A program made the translations under genes and the position numbers. Below the pieces are notes generated by a model, which was given only the letters and a program-made list of their open reading frames with translations, had not been told where the DNA came from and did no database searches. Positions 1-4,866 of a DNA stretch of 7,105 nt are shown here, one piece after another. The stretch covers positions 1-7,105 of the forward strand of contig JAUWOX010000053.1 of the NCBI GenBank assembly GCA_030611905.1, written 5' to 3'. The stretch's first letter is position 1. The number at the start of each line of letters is the position of its first letter. This stretch comes from a bacterium. Its GTDB lineage: Bacteria; Patescibacteriota; JABMPQ01; JAQVVF01.

Positions 1-37
1 TACATACTACACTGTATGCTTAAAAAATGCAAGAGAT

Positions 38-532
38 TTACGGAATTTCGCATGGGAAGTCATCGGCTTGTATTCCTGGCGAATTTGCCAATACTAGAAG
101 AACTGCCCCATCTGTTTTCGCAATCACTTTATGTGCCACTCCAGTATCAACAAATAATATTTCAGGTCTTTTTGAAGATAGTGCAACTACCACTTGTTCC
201 TTTGTGTGTGGATCATAGAGATGCACATTTATTTTACCATGTACGGTAATAAACAGCTCCATCTTAACTTGGTGATAGTGATTTCCAGCCCAATTTCCAG
301 CATCATCAAAGCTAACAGTATAACAATAGCTCACATGCATTACTTCAGGCAATGGACCTCGTTGATCAAACATTACTCGCAGAGCTCTGCCTGGCTTGGC
401 CTCATTTCTTCTCTCTGGCATCAAAAATACTTTACCAAGCCCCATTGCATCTACGATTTTAACCGGCTGTGAGAACTTATCTATAGGATCATTGCCAAAT
501 ACAAACGGCACTCCCTTAGCTTTTTTTCCCAT
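38..532 (-). CDS. Single-domain cupin, WxcM/FdtA/CapF-C-like, possible nucleotide-sugar or polysaccharide enzyme
   Basis: A 164-residue single-domain protein. The first cupin motif is complete: GNHYH then four residues, E92, and G99 after six more, giving metal ligands H85, H87 and E92. The second motif supplies H134 in DTGVAHKV. The GN-x-HYH pattern and the ending ANSPGIQADDFP resemble the cupin domains of sugar-nucleotide ketoisomerases (FdtA/QdtA, WxcM) and the C-terminal cupin of CapF. A role in surface-sugar synthesis is therefore plausible, but the substrate cannot be read from the sequence. The start is set by an AAAGGAGG sequence just upstream of the ATG, the best SD of the left block. 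It follows yraN by 51 bases on the same strand with no terminator between, so it may be co-transcribed. No sugar-pathway genes are visible beside it. It is somewhat richer in GC than the helicase gene. Confidence 0.8.
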   Translation of the reverse strand: MGKKAKGVPFVFGNDPIDKFSQPVKIVDAMGLGKVFLMPERRNEAKPGRALRVMFDQRGPLPEVMHVSYCYTVSFDDAGNWAGNHYHQVKMELFITVHGKINVHLYDPHTKEQVVVALSSKRPEILFVDTGVAHKVIAKTDGAVLLVLANSPGIQADDFPCEIP

Positions 533-583
533 TTTTCTCCTCCTTTTTCAAGGTACTATAAACAGAATATATGAATAATAAAT

Positions 584-940
584 TTAATCAAGCGCATTTT
601 TAAAATGCTTTAATCTAGCTATTCTCTTTCTCAAGTCAACCGCAATCCCAATCACATCGACTCGAAAATCTTCTTTTATCTTATGCCTATCTATGTAATG
701 ATAAATTGCATCTATCAATCTCTCCTGTTTAAAAAAATCAACCGCTTCCTGCGGCTGACCATATTTATCCGAAGTTCTTGTTTTAACTTCAATAAAAACT
801 ATTTCATCTCTCTTTTTAGCAATTATATCAATTTCACCTAACCTGATCCTAAAATTTTGCTCTACAATCTTATAATTTTGCCTTTTTAAATAATCTCTAG
901 CCAGCCTCTCTCCAAAGTCTCCAAGCTCTTTTTTCGTCAT
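584..940 (-). CDS. yraN: YraN/UPF0102 family nuclease-fold protein
   Basis: A 118-residue protein, the usual length for the YraN (UPF0102) family, which has a restriction-endonuclease-like fold. Seen: the N-terminal GDFGERLARDYL signature (residues 7-18), then NFRIRLGEIDIIAK with G35, E36 and D38, then FIEVKTR with E51 and K53. D38, E51 and K53 form the PD-(D/E)xK-type active site, and YGQPQEAV (60-67) is also a family signature. The family is conserved in bacteria but its role is poorly defined; a DNA-processing function is inferred from the fold. It lies 50 bases downstream of the methyltransferase gene in the same direction. The start is unusual: no SD precedes it, and the ATG lies inside an AT-rich palindrome. 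No better in-frame Met sits nearby, and the family N-terminus begins right here, so this start is retained. Confidence 0.9.
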   Translation of the reverse strand: MTKKELGDFGERLARDYLKRQNYKIVEQNFRIRLGEIDIIAKKRDEIVFIEVKTRTSDKYGQPQEAVDFFKQERLIDAIYHYIDRHKIKEDFRVDVIGIAVDLRKRIARLKHFKNALD

Positions 941-990
941 TGAATATTCAATAATTTGTCATTGATTAGAAATTCGAAATTAGAAATTAG
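939..990 (-). repeat. AT-rich repetitive spacer with a palindrome over the yraN start
   Basis: On the minus strand the methyltransferase-yraN spacer consists of repeated CTAATTT-type units (CTAATTTCTAATTTCGAATTTC) followed by two AATGAC-type units, the second of which supplies the yraN ATG. A perfect 14-base palindrome, ATTGAATATTCAAT, occupies 939-952 and overlaps the start codon. I see no SD and no GC-rich stem. Similar AT-rich filler is, to my recollection, common between CPR genes, but I cannot verify that here. Confidence 0.55.
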
Positions 991-1554
991 TTATTTTCGA
1001 AATAGTATCCCATAATGATACGGATCTGTCTTGATATCCTGCACAAATTTAAATCCAGTATTTTCAGCTTTTTGTTTAATCACATCATAAGAAATACGAT
1101 ATTTTAATTCTGGTCCTAGGGGAATACCCTCTCGTTTCCAATCAACAATCAATAACTTTCCTTCTGGTTTTAAGACTCGTCTAGCCTCTTCTAAAATCTT
1201 CTCATGTTGTTTGGACTGATATAAAATCACTGCCAATAAAGCAACATCAACGCTGTTATCTTCTAAATGAGTACTGCCCAGGATTTCTAAATTAGCCCAA
1301 ACTGGTATCACATTTCGCGCTCCAAATAAAGAAATGTCAGATTTAATCCCCGATAAAACGGATTTCTGCACATCAACCGCATAGACTTTTCCCGACATGC
1401 CCACCAGCTTGGCCGCTTCAAAAGTCAAATATCCAGACCCACAGCCTAGATCAGCCACGGTCATATTTTGCTCAATTCCTAGTTGCTGCAAAATCTTCTT
1501 TGGATTTAAAAATTGCGGTGTGTGTGATGAAATTGGTTTTTGTTTTTGTATCAT
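991..1554 (-). CDS. Class I SAM-dependent methyltransferase, substrate unknown
   Basis: A 187-residue Rossmann-fold methyltransferase of the Methyltransf_11/25 (UbiE-like) type. Motif I is VADLGCGSGYLT (residues 33-44), which binds S-adenosylmethionine. The acidic residue after strand 2 is D61 in VYAVDVQ. Motif II lies in SVDVALLAVILYQ (101-113), and the post-motif segment RRVLKPEGKLLIVDW (125-139) is typical. The protein is close to minimal size for the fold, with no added substrate domain or membrane segment, so the substrate is not predictable; UbiE itself is longer and should not be assumed. It is first of a likely three-gene unit with yraN and the cupin. Its promoter appears to be the extended -10 at 1580-1588, giving a leader under 20 bases, AT-rich and with no clear SD. 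Confidence 0.88.
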   Translation of the reverse strand: MIQKQKPISSHTPQFLNPKKILQQLGIEQNMTVADLGCGSGYLTFEAAKLVGMSGKVYAVDVQKSVLSGIKSDISLFGARNVIPVWANLEILGSTHLEDNSVDVALLAVILYQSKQHEKILEEARRVLKPEGKLLIVDWKREGIPLGPELKYRISYDVIKQKAENTGFKFVQDIKTDPYHYGILFRK

Positions 1555-1579
1555 ATTGATTATGTTAATTTCAAACTTT

Positions 1580-1588
1580 ATTATAACA
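1580..1588 (-). promoter_or_regulatory. Extended -10 promoter of the methyltransferase-yraN unit
   Basis: On the minus strand this reads TGTTATAAT: a perfect TATAAT preceded by TGn, the extended -10 form. No good -35 lies at 16-18 bases. The predicted start is roughly 18 bases before the methyltransferase ATG, leaving a short SD-less leader. The same nine bases precede the membrane-protein gene at 5751. The element touches the left 22-base repeat at its first base. Confidence 0.65.
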
Positions 1589-1609
1589 TAATTGACGAAA
1601 AGTTAAAAA
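1588..1609. repeat. 22-base direct repeat, left copy
   Basis: Identical over 22 bases to 2558-2579, same orientation; the core is TTGACGAAAAGTTAAAAA. The flanks diverge on both sides. The two copies lie 970 bases apart and enclose the 266-residue gene with its promoter and terminator. Read on the plus strand, this copy also makes a promoter-like TTGACG-17-TATTAA (1592-1620). It could be a target-site or recombination repeat, or a duplicated promoter or operator. Confidence 0.85.
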
Positions 1610-1618
1610 GATTCTATT

Positions 1619-1642
1619 AAAAAGACCTCTTAAATAGAGGTC
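1619..1642 (-). terminator. Intrinsic terminator of the 266-residue gene
   Basis: Stem GACCTCT (1624-1630) pairs perfectly with AGAGGTC (1636-1642) over a five-base loop. On the minus strand it is followed at once by five T (1619-1623). It begins 13 bases after the TAG stop of the 1656-2456 gene. Confidence 0.85.
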
Positions 1643-1655
1643 AAAAGAACTTTTG

Positions 1656-2456
1656 CTAAACTACAATCGTGCAGCCTAATTCTTGATCAAGCTCACGATG
1701 AGCTTCTAATCTTAGAGACTCTTCCTGCAAGATCTCAAGGGCAGACAAGCTTTCCAAATCAGCCACAACACTCGCCAAAGAAGTATCTGATTGCCTGAAT
1801 CTTTCCGCTCGCAATTCATCCAAGGATGCGCACGCTTCTTCAGCCTGCTGGACACATTTCATATCAAATACTATTTGCTCTCGCGCGCGAGTCAAAGTGA
1901 CATGAAACTCTTGCAAGTCTTCGGTCGACACAGACAGAGTGCCTAACTGAACACATTGCACAGTTTTCCTGAACAGAGCAGCTCTCTGATTGAAAGCCTT
2001 TGCTGCTTGGCCGATCAACCACTTGTCATGATTGTTGCTGTTAGAAAAGAACGCCGTGGCTCTTTTTCTGCTAGTTATAGCAGCACTTACGAAGTGATAA
2101 GATTGATTGGCTAATGCATACAAAGTTATTAGGCCGCCAGCAAAGAATCCAGGATAAGAAAAAAGAAGCAGCAATTTCAAAAGTGGATCAGAACAGCTGG
2201 GAAGTACGGCCAGTCCAATCGATGAAAGTAGAAACATGACAGTAGCGATACATCCACAAGACCAGACTTCTCCTCGATTATCCCCCGCACTACTAACAAA
2301 GCCATTGTAAAATTTGCTGACTTCTTCAGTAAGAAAGATGTCTCGAAAAACCTGTTTCGAGCTAAACATCTGGCTGACTTCTTCAGGACCAGGATGATCG
2401 CTTTCAGAACAGAATATAGGCGTAATCTGAAAAGCTTGTAAACCTTGCTCTGGCAT
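1656..2456 (-). CDS. Unrecognised protein with two membrane helices and a long helical C-terminus
   Basis: I do not recognise this 266-residue protein. It has a polar N-terminus (1-65), a hydrophobic helix at about 70-88, a short turn (SCSD), and a second helix at about 91-115. SRKR (129-132) follows, which by the positive-inside rule puts both ends in the cytoplasm. The remainder (140-262) is soluble, rich in Glu, Gln, Ala and Leu, and probably mostly helical, possibly coiled-coil. There are eight Cys (16, 67, 69, 88, 168, 201, 209, 262), including CGC at the start of helix 1. The start follows GGGGAGGAAAAA, a strong SD. It stands alone with a perfect consensus promoter and its own terminator. 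Its DNA is about 42-48% GC in lines I counted, against about 32% in the helicase gene, and an exact 22-base repeat flanks it. A recently acquired gene is plausible; the function is unknown. Confidence 0.75.
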   Translation of the reverse strand: MPEQGLQAFQITPIFCSESDHPGPEEVSQMFSSKQVFRDIFLTEEVSKFYNGFVSSAGDNRGEVWSCGCIATVMFLLSSIGLAVLPSCSDPLLKLLLLFSYPGFFAGGLITLYALANQSYHFVSAAITSRKRATAFFSNSNNHDKWLIGQAAKAFNQRAALFRKTVQCVQLGTLSVSTEDLQEFHVTLTRAREQIVFDMKCVQQAEEACASLDELRAERFRQSDTSLASVVADLESLSALEILQEESLRLEAHRELDQELGCTIVV

Positions 2457-2517
2457 TTTTTCCTCCCCGGCTTTTCTCTTTTCTTGAAAGATTCATTTGA
2501 TTTAAGGTACGAATTTA

Positions 2518-2546
2518 ATTATATTCCATAATTAGCTATTTGTCAA
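2518..2546 (-). promoter_or_regulatory. Perfect consensus sigma-70-type promoter of the 266-residue gene
   Basis: On the minus strand: TTGACA (2541-2546), exactly 17 bases, then TATAAT (2518-2523). All twelve consensus positions match. Transcription should begin near 2511, giving a leader of about 55 bases before the ATG. I found no hairpin or operator symmetry in that leader. This is the strongest promoter in the window. Confidence 0.85.
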
Positions 2547-2557
2547 GGTTTAATATA

Positions 2558-2579
2558 ATAATTGACGAAAAGTTAAAAA
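2558..2579. repeat. 22-base direct repeat, right copy
   Basis: Exact copy of 1588-1609. Here the repeat holds the TTGACG -35 box of the tRNA promoter and most of the spacer, so this copy is probably the original, functional one. It lies 23 bases before the first tRNA gene. Confidence 0.85.
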
Positions 2580-2590
2580 TAAGCTAAATT
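2562..2590 (+). promoter_or_regulatory. Promoter of the tRNA genes
   Basis: TTGACG (2562-2567), 17 bases, then TAAATT (2585-2590). The -35 matches five of six consensus bases and the -10 four of six. Transcription would begin about 2597, only a few bases before the tRNA-Met 5' end at 2602, as is usual for tRNA operons. Confidence 0.65.
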
Positions 2591-2601
2591 AGTTTTATGA
2601 G

Positions 2602-2676
2602 GGGCCCATAGCTCAGCGGTAGAGCACACGGCTCATAACCGTTAGGTCGGAGGTGCGATCCCTCCTGGGCCCACCA
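2602..2676 (+). tRNA. tRNA-Met(CAT), with G at position 55
   Basis: Acceptor GGGCCCA pairs with TGGGCCC, discriminator A, and CCA is encoded. D arm GCTC/GAGC, anticodon loop CTCATAA with anticodon CAT (2634-2636), T stem GGAGG/CCTCC. The arm pattern is that of elongator tRNA-Met. Initiator tRNA is unlikely because the first acceptor pair G-C is Watson-Crick and the anticodon stem lacks the three G-C pairs. An Ile2 tRNA read through lysidine is not fully excluded. Two oddities: the T loop is TGCGATC, so position 55 (normally T, made pseudouridine) is G, and the first anticodon-stem pair is C27/T43. Confidence 0.88.
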
Positions 2677-2677
2677 G

Positions 2678-2751
2678 GGGCAGCTAGCTCAGTTGGTTAG
2701 AGCGCATGCTCGACACGCATGAGGTCACAAGTTCGAATCTTGTGCTGCCCA
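2678..2751 (+). tRNA. tRNA-Val(GAC), with C at position 33
   Basis: All four stems are perfect: GGGCAGC/GCTGCCC, GCTC/GAGC, CATGC/GCATG, ACAAG/CTTGT, with T loop TTCGAAT. The anticodon loop is TCGACAC, so the anticodon is GAC (2712-2714), Val. Position 33, almost always T, is C; the usual CT of 32-33 appears swapped to TC. No CCA is encoded, unlike the tRNA-Met one base upstream, so it needs the CCA-adding enzyme. It shares the promoter at 2562-2590. The 3' half has a broken duplicate immediately downstream. Confidence 0.85.
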
Positions 2752-2754
2752 TTT

Positions 2755-2825
2755 CAAGTTAGACACGCATGAGGGTTAATATTTTTGAATAAAAAATTCT
2801 AACAGTTCGAATCTTGTGCTGCCCA
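2755..2825 (+). pseudogene. Broken duplicate of the tRNA-Val 3' half
   Basis: 2762-2774 repeats 13 bases of the tRNA-Val anticodon region (2712-2724) and 2804-2825 repeats its last 22 bases (2730-2751), both exactly. Between them the five bases TCACA of the real gene are replaced by 29 bases (2775-2803), from GTTAAT to TCTAAC, that fold back as a near-palindrome with 10 of 12 pairs. Weaker similarity extends left to about 2755. There is no acceptor 5' half or D arm, and the T stem is ruined, so it cannot make a tRNA. It may be a tandem-duplication scar or the remnant of integration at the tRNA. Confidence 0.8.
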
Positions 2826-2830
2826 CAATA

Positions 2831-2859
2831 AACGGCTACTATCGTCGATAATAGCCGTT
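2831..2859 (-). terminator. Hairpin terminator, best formed in the minus-strand (helicase) transcript
   Basis: AACGGCTACTATCG (2831-2844) faces CGATAATAGCCGTT (2846-2859). The one imperfect pair, 2839/2851, is C-A in plus-strand RNA but G-U in minus-strand RNA, and the minus strand continues with TTTATTG. It therefore looks like the end of the helicase transcript, with a weak U tract. It may also slow plus-strand transcription leaving the tRNA genes. Confidence 0.6.
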
Positions 2860-2893
2860 AAAATTGGCCAAAAAAGCTTTATCCAGGCCATTT

Positions 2894-2921
2894 GCTTGCC
2901 TACCGACAGGCAGGCTTTATT
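2894..2921 (+). terminator. Hairpin with T-rich tail, best formed in the plus-strand (tRNA) transcript
   Basis: GCTTGCCT (2894-2901) pairs with AGGCAGGC (2908-2915) around ACCGAC. The 2896/2913 pair is U-G on the plus strand but A-C on the minus strand, and TTTATT follows on the plus strand. It plausibly ends read-through from the tRNA unit just before the helicase stop codon. The T tract is short, so the efficiency is uncertain. The sequence also resembles GC-rich palindromes dispersed in CPR genomes. Confidence 0.5.
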
Positions 2922-4363
2922 CAAGCCAAATACCTCCTCGGAATCTCCCCAATAAATTTTGATTCTTTATCTTTGACAGTCATTAGATAGAGAATTTTTT
3001 TTGCTCTTGTCACAGCTACATAAAAACACCTTCGTTCTTCAGCCAGCCTTTCTCCTATACTGGCATCACGAATTACCTTCATAATCTCATAATCCTCTTT
3101 AACATGCGGGAATCCATGCCGACCGGCATGCAAGCCGACTATAAAAACAATATCGCGCTCCATTCCTTTTGCCCCATGAATTGTTGTAATAAAAATTTTG
3201 GTTTTATCCAATCTTTCAATATATGGCGCTAGAACTTTCCAATTACGGCCAATGATCATAATCTGATCTGACTTTATTTTTCTTAATATCTTCTTGAGCC
3301 TTCCTAAAATAAACCTAAGCTCTTCTTTGTTATTTTTTACTTTAATCAGTCTAATCCTCGCCTTTTTCTCATGAAAGTTTTTAATTCTTTTTCTATATTG
3401 CTTACGATTTTTCCTAATCATTTTAGACGCCGCCTGCACAATATTTCCATCACTCCGATAATTATATGGCAAAATTATCGCCTCACAATTTTTTCCATAT
3501 TTTTTTTTAAACTTTAAAATATAACTCACATCTCCTCCGCGCCAACCGTAAATTGACTGCCAATCATCACCCACTACAAATAAATTATTCTCTTCATAGT
3601 TTAATAAATCTAAAAATCTAACTTGTGTAAAATTCACATCCTGAAATTCATCTACCAGAATATACTTAAACTTTCTTTGATATTTCTCTAAAATCTTTTC
3701 ATCCCCTTCCAGCAAATTAATTGCCTTATTAATCAAATCCTCAAAATCAAAAATACTATTTCTAAATATAAATTTTTGATAAAAAGAAAAAATAAAATAA
3801 ACTAATCTATAAAATTCTCTAGTATCTTCGTCCCCAATTTCCTTTGCCCGCTTAACTAGATCCGGTACTGTTATTGATCTCGATTTGCATTCCTTAATCA
3901 CTTTCACAGCCTGTTCAATAAACATATATTCCGGCCAATTATTTTCTTCCAAATAATCATTCATCTTTAGAGCAAACTGCTTGTTCTTTTGCAGAGATTT
4001 AATGCAATTCACAAAAACTTTATTTTGTTCTTTGTCAGCAACGATTTTCATTTTTTTTGCCGACTTAAAATTTTCTCTCAAAATTCTAAAAGCAGTTGAA
4101 TGAAAAGTCTGACACCACATTTTCCGAGCATCAATTCCCATGTTTAATAATCTTTCCTTCATCTCTTGAGCCGCATTTCTAGTAAAAGTAATGGCCAAAA
4201 TATTTTCCGGCCTTACCCCCTTCTTTTTTATCAAATAAAAAATGCGGGAAGTTAAAACCCGCGTTTTTCCTGAACCAGCGCCAGCTAAACAAAGAATGTG
4301 TTGTGAATTTGATTTAACCGCCTGCAATTGTCCAGGATCAAGTTTAGAGAATAAATCCCTCAT
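2921..4363 (-). CDS. Minimal UvrD/PcrA/Rep-like superfamily 1A DNA helicase
   Basis: A 480-residue ATP-dependent helicase carrying every SF1A motif. Q12 is in LDPGQLQAV; Walker A is AGAGSGKT (27-34); Ia ITFTRNAAQEM (58-68); TFHS (86-89); Walker B LVDEFQD (236-242); motif III VVGDDWQSIYGWRGG (263-277); IV LPYNYRS (298-304); V TTIHGAKGMERDIVFI (393-408); VI ERRCFYVAVTRAKK (443-456). UvrD, Rep and PcrA run to about 670-720 residues and place the large 2B domain between motifs IV and V. Here only about 90 residues separate them, so 2B is missing or vestigial, and the C-terminal tail is also absent. The expected role is strand separation in repair or replication restart; which homologue it replaces is unclear. 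W268 stands where UvrD and PcrA usually have an acidic residue. The start has a modest GAGAG SD. It is divergent from the small membrane-protein gene. Confidence 0.93.
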   Translation of the reverse strand: MRDLFSKLDPGQLQAVKSNSQHILCLAGAGSGKTRVLTSRIFYLIKKKGVRPENILAITFTRNAAQEMKERLLNMGIDARKMWCQTFHSTAFRILRENFKSAKKMKIVADKEQNKVFVNCIKSLQKNKQFALKMNDYLEENNWPEYMFIEQAVKVIKECKSRSITVPDLVKRAKEIGDEDTREFYRLVYFIFSFYQKFIFRNSIFDFEDLINKAINLLEGDEKILEKYQRKFKYILVDEFQDVNFTQVRFLDLLNYEENNLFVVGDDWQSIYGWRGGDVSYILKFKKKYGKNCEAIILPYNYRSDGNIVQAASKMIRKNRKQYRKRIKNFHEKKARIRLIKVKNNKEELRFILGRLKKILRKIKSDQIMIIGRNWKVLAPYIERLDKTKIFITTIHGAKGMERDIVFIVGLHAGRHGFPHVKEDYEIMKVIRDASIGERLAEERRCFYVAVTRAKKILYLMTVKDKESKFIGEIPRRYLA

Positions 4364-4374
4364 TTTAATCTCTC

Positions 4375-4403
4375 TTGATTATATTTTTAAACAATGATAA
4401 TAT
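4375..4403 (+). promoter_or_regulatory. Promoter of the four-helix membrane-protein gene
   Basis: TTGATT (4375-4380), 17 bases, then TAATAT (4398-4403). Transcription would start near 4410. Its -10 shares six bases with the -10 of the opposing helicase promoter. Confidence 0.65.
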
Positions 4404-4425
4404 TTCTTAAATTGCCCTTTGACAA
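4397..4425 (-). promoter_or_regulatory. Promoter of the helicase gene
   Basis: On the minus strand: TTGTCA (4420-4425), 17 bases, then TATTAT (4397-4402). Each box matches five of six consensus bases. The -10 lies on the opposing promoter's -10, so polymerase could hardly occupy both at once. Confidence 0.7.
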
Positions 4426-4437
4426 AAGGAGGAAGCA

Positions 4438-4866
4438 ATGCCGACCGAAGAACAAGTTAATGAAGACAGAAAACGATTTCAAGATTTTGTGCTGAAATAT
4501 GAATTTCCAGTCTGGCTTATAGGATTCTTTTGGAGCGGTTGGATGATCATAATCTTCTCTGTTTATCAGGTACCCTTCTTTTTTAGACTTACCCTTGCCG
4601 TGAATGTAATAATCTTTGGGTGTTTAGCTACTAAAGCTAACATGATAGATAAACGAGCGACCATGACGATTAGACAAAAAATCGGCTTTCTCCTGGTTAA
4701 TTTTCTAACATTAATTAGCATAATAGCGATACTTGGATTTTCAGCAGAAATTACAAAAGGATTAAATGATTATGATATTCTCATTCTGATATTAGGAACA
4801 ATGTTCTATATGCTCTACGATCTTTGCATCTTGACCTTTGCCATCAAAAGCCTTAAGACTAGCTAA
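4438..4866 (+). CDS. Small four-helix membrane protein, unknown function
   Basis: A 142-residue integral membrane protein that I do not recognise. It has a charged N-terminal stretch (1-22) with no signal peptide, then hydrophobic helices at about 24-43, 47-66, 81-100 and 112-137. The loop between helices 2 and 3 (KANMIDKRATMTIRQK) is basic, which suggests both ends and this loop face the cytoplasm. A highly hydrophobic body and no catalytic motif leave function open. The start is well fixed: AAAGGAGG (4425-4432), five bases, then ATG. It is the only plus-strand protein gene here, divergent from the helicase gene and convergent with the next membrane-protein gene, which it meets end to end with no spacer. 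Confidence 0.85.
   Translation: MPTEEQVNEDRKRFQDFVLKYEFPVWLIGFFWSGWMIIIFSVYQVPFFFRLTLAVNVIIFGCLATKANMIDKRATMTIRQKIGFLLVNFLTLISIIAILGFSAEITKGLNDYDILILILGTMFYMLYDLCILTFAIKSLKTS

Noticed and set aside
1..30. Inverted repeat CATAC/GTATG near the left edge as a terminator for the cupin gene
   Set aside because: Only five pairs, AT-rich, and the T tract lies on the wrong side for minus-strand termination.
1656..2456. The 266-residue gene as a known toxin, abortive-infection or phage-exclusion system
   Set aside because: No recognised catalytic motif and no partner gene; the helicase beyond the tRNAs is on a separate unit.
2678..2751. Reading the second tRNA as tRNA-Ser(CGA) by shifting the anticodon one base to restore T33
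   Set aside because: It lacks the long variable arm of tRNA-Ser and the shift breaks the perfect five-pair anticodon stem; Val(GAC) fits body and loop better.
2755..2825. A third functional tRNA with a long variable arm
   Set aside because: No acceptor 5' strand or D arm is present and the T stem does not pair.
2863..2891. TGGCC/GGCCA inverted repeat enclosing AAAAAAGCTTT as another terminator
   Set aside because: Five pairs with a 16-base loop, and the A/T tract is inside the loop rather than after the stem.
2921..2923. Recoding of TGA as Gly, as in some CPR groups
   Set aside because: TGA ends the helicase frame at a sensible place after motif VI and no internal TGA is needed in any gene.
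584..4363. YraN nuclease fold, methyltransferase and UvrD-like helicase as a restriction or defence island
   Set aside because: YraN and small UvrD proteins are widespread housekeeping families, the methyltransferase lacks DNA-methylase motifs such as DPPY or NPPY, and the genes are in separate units.
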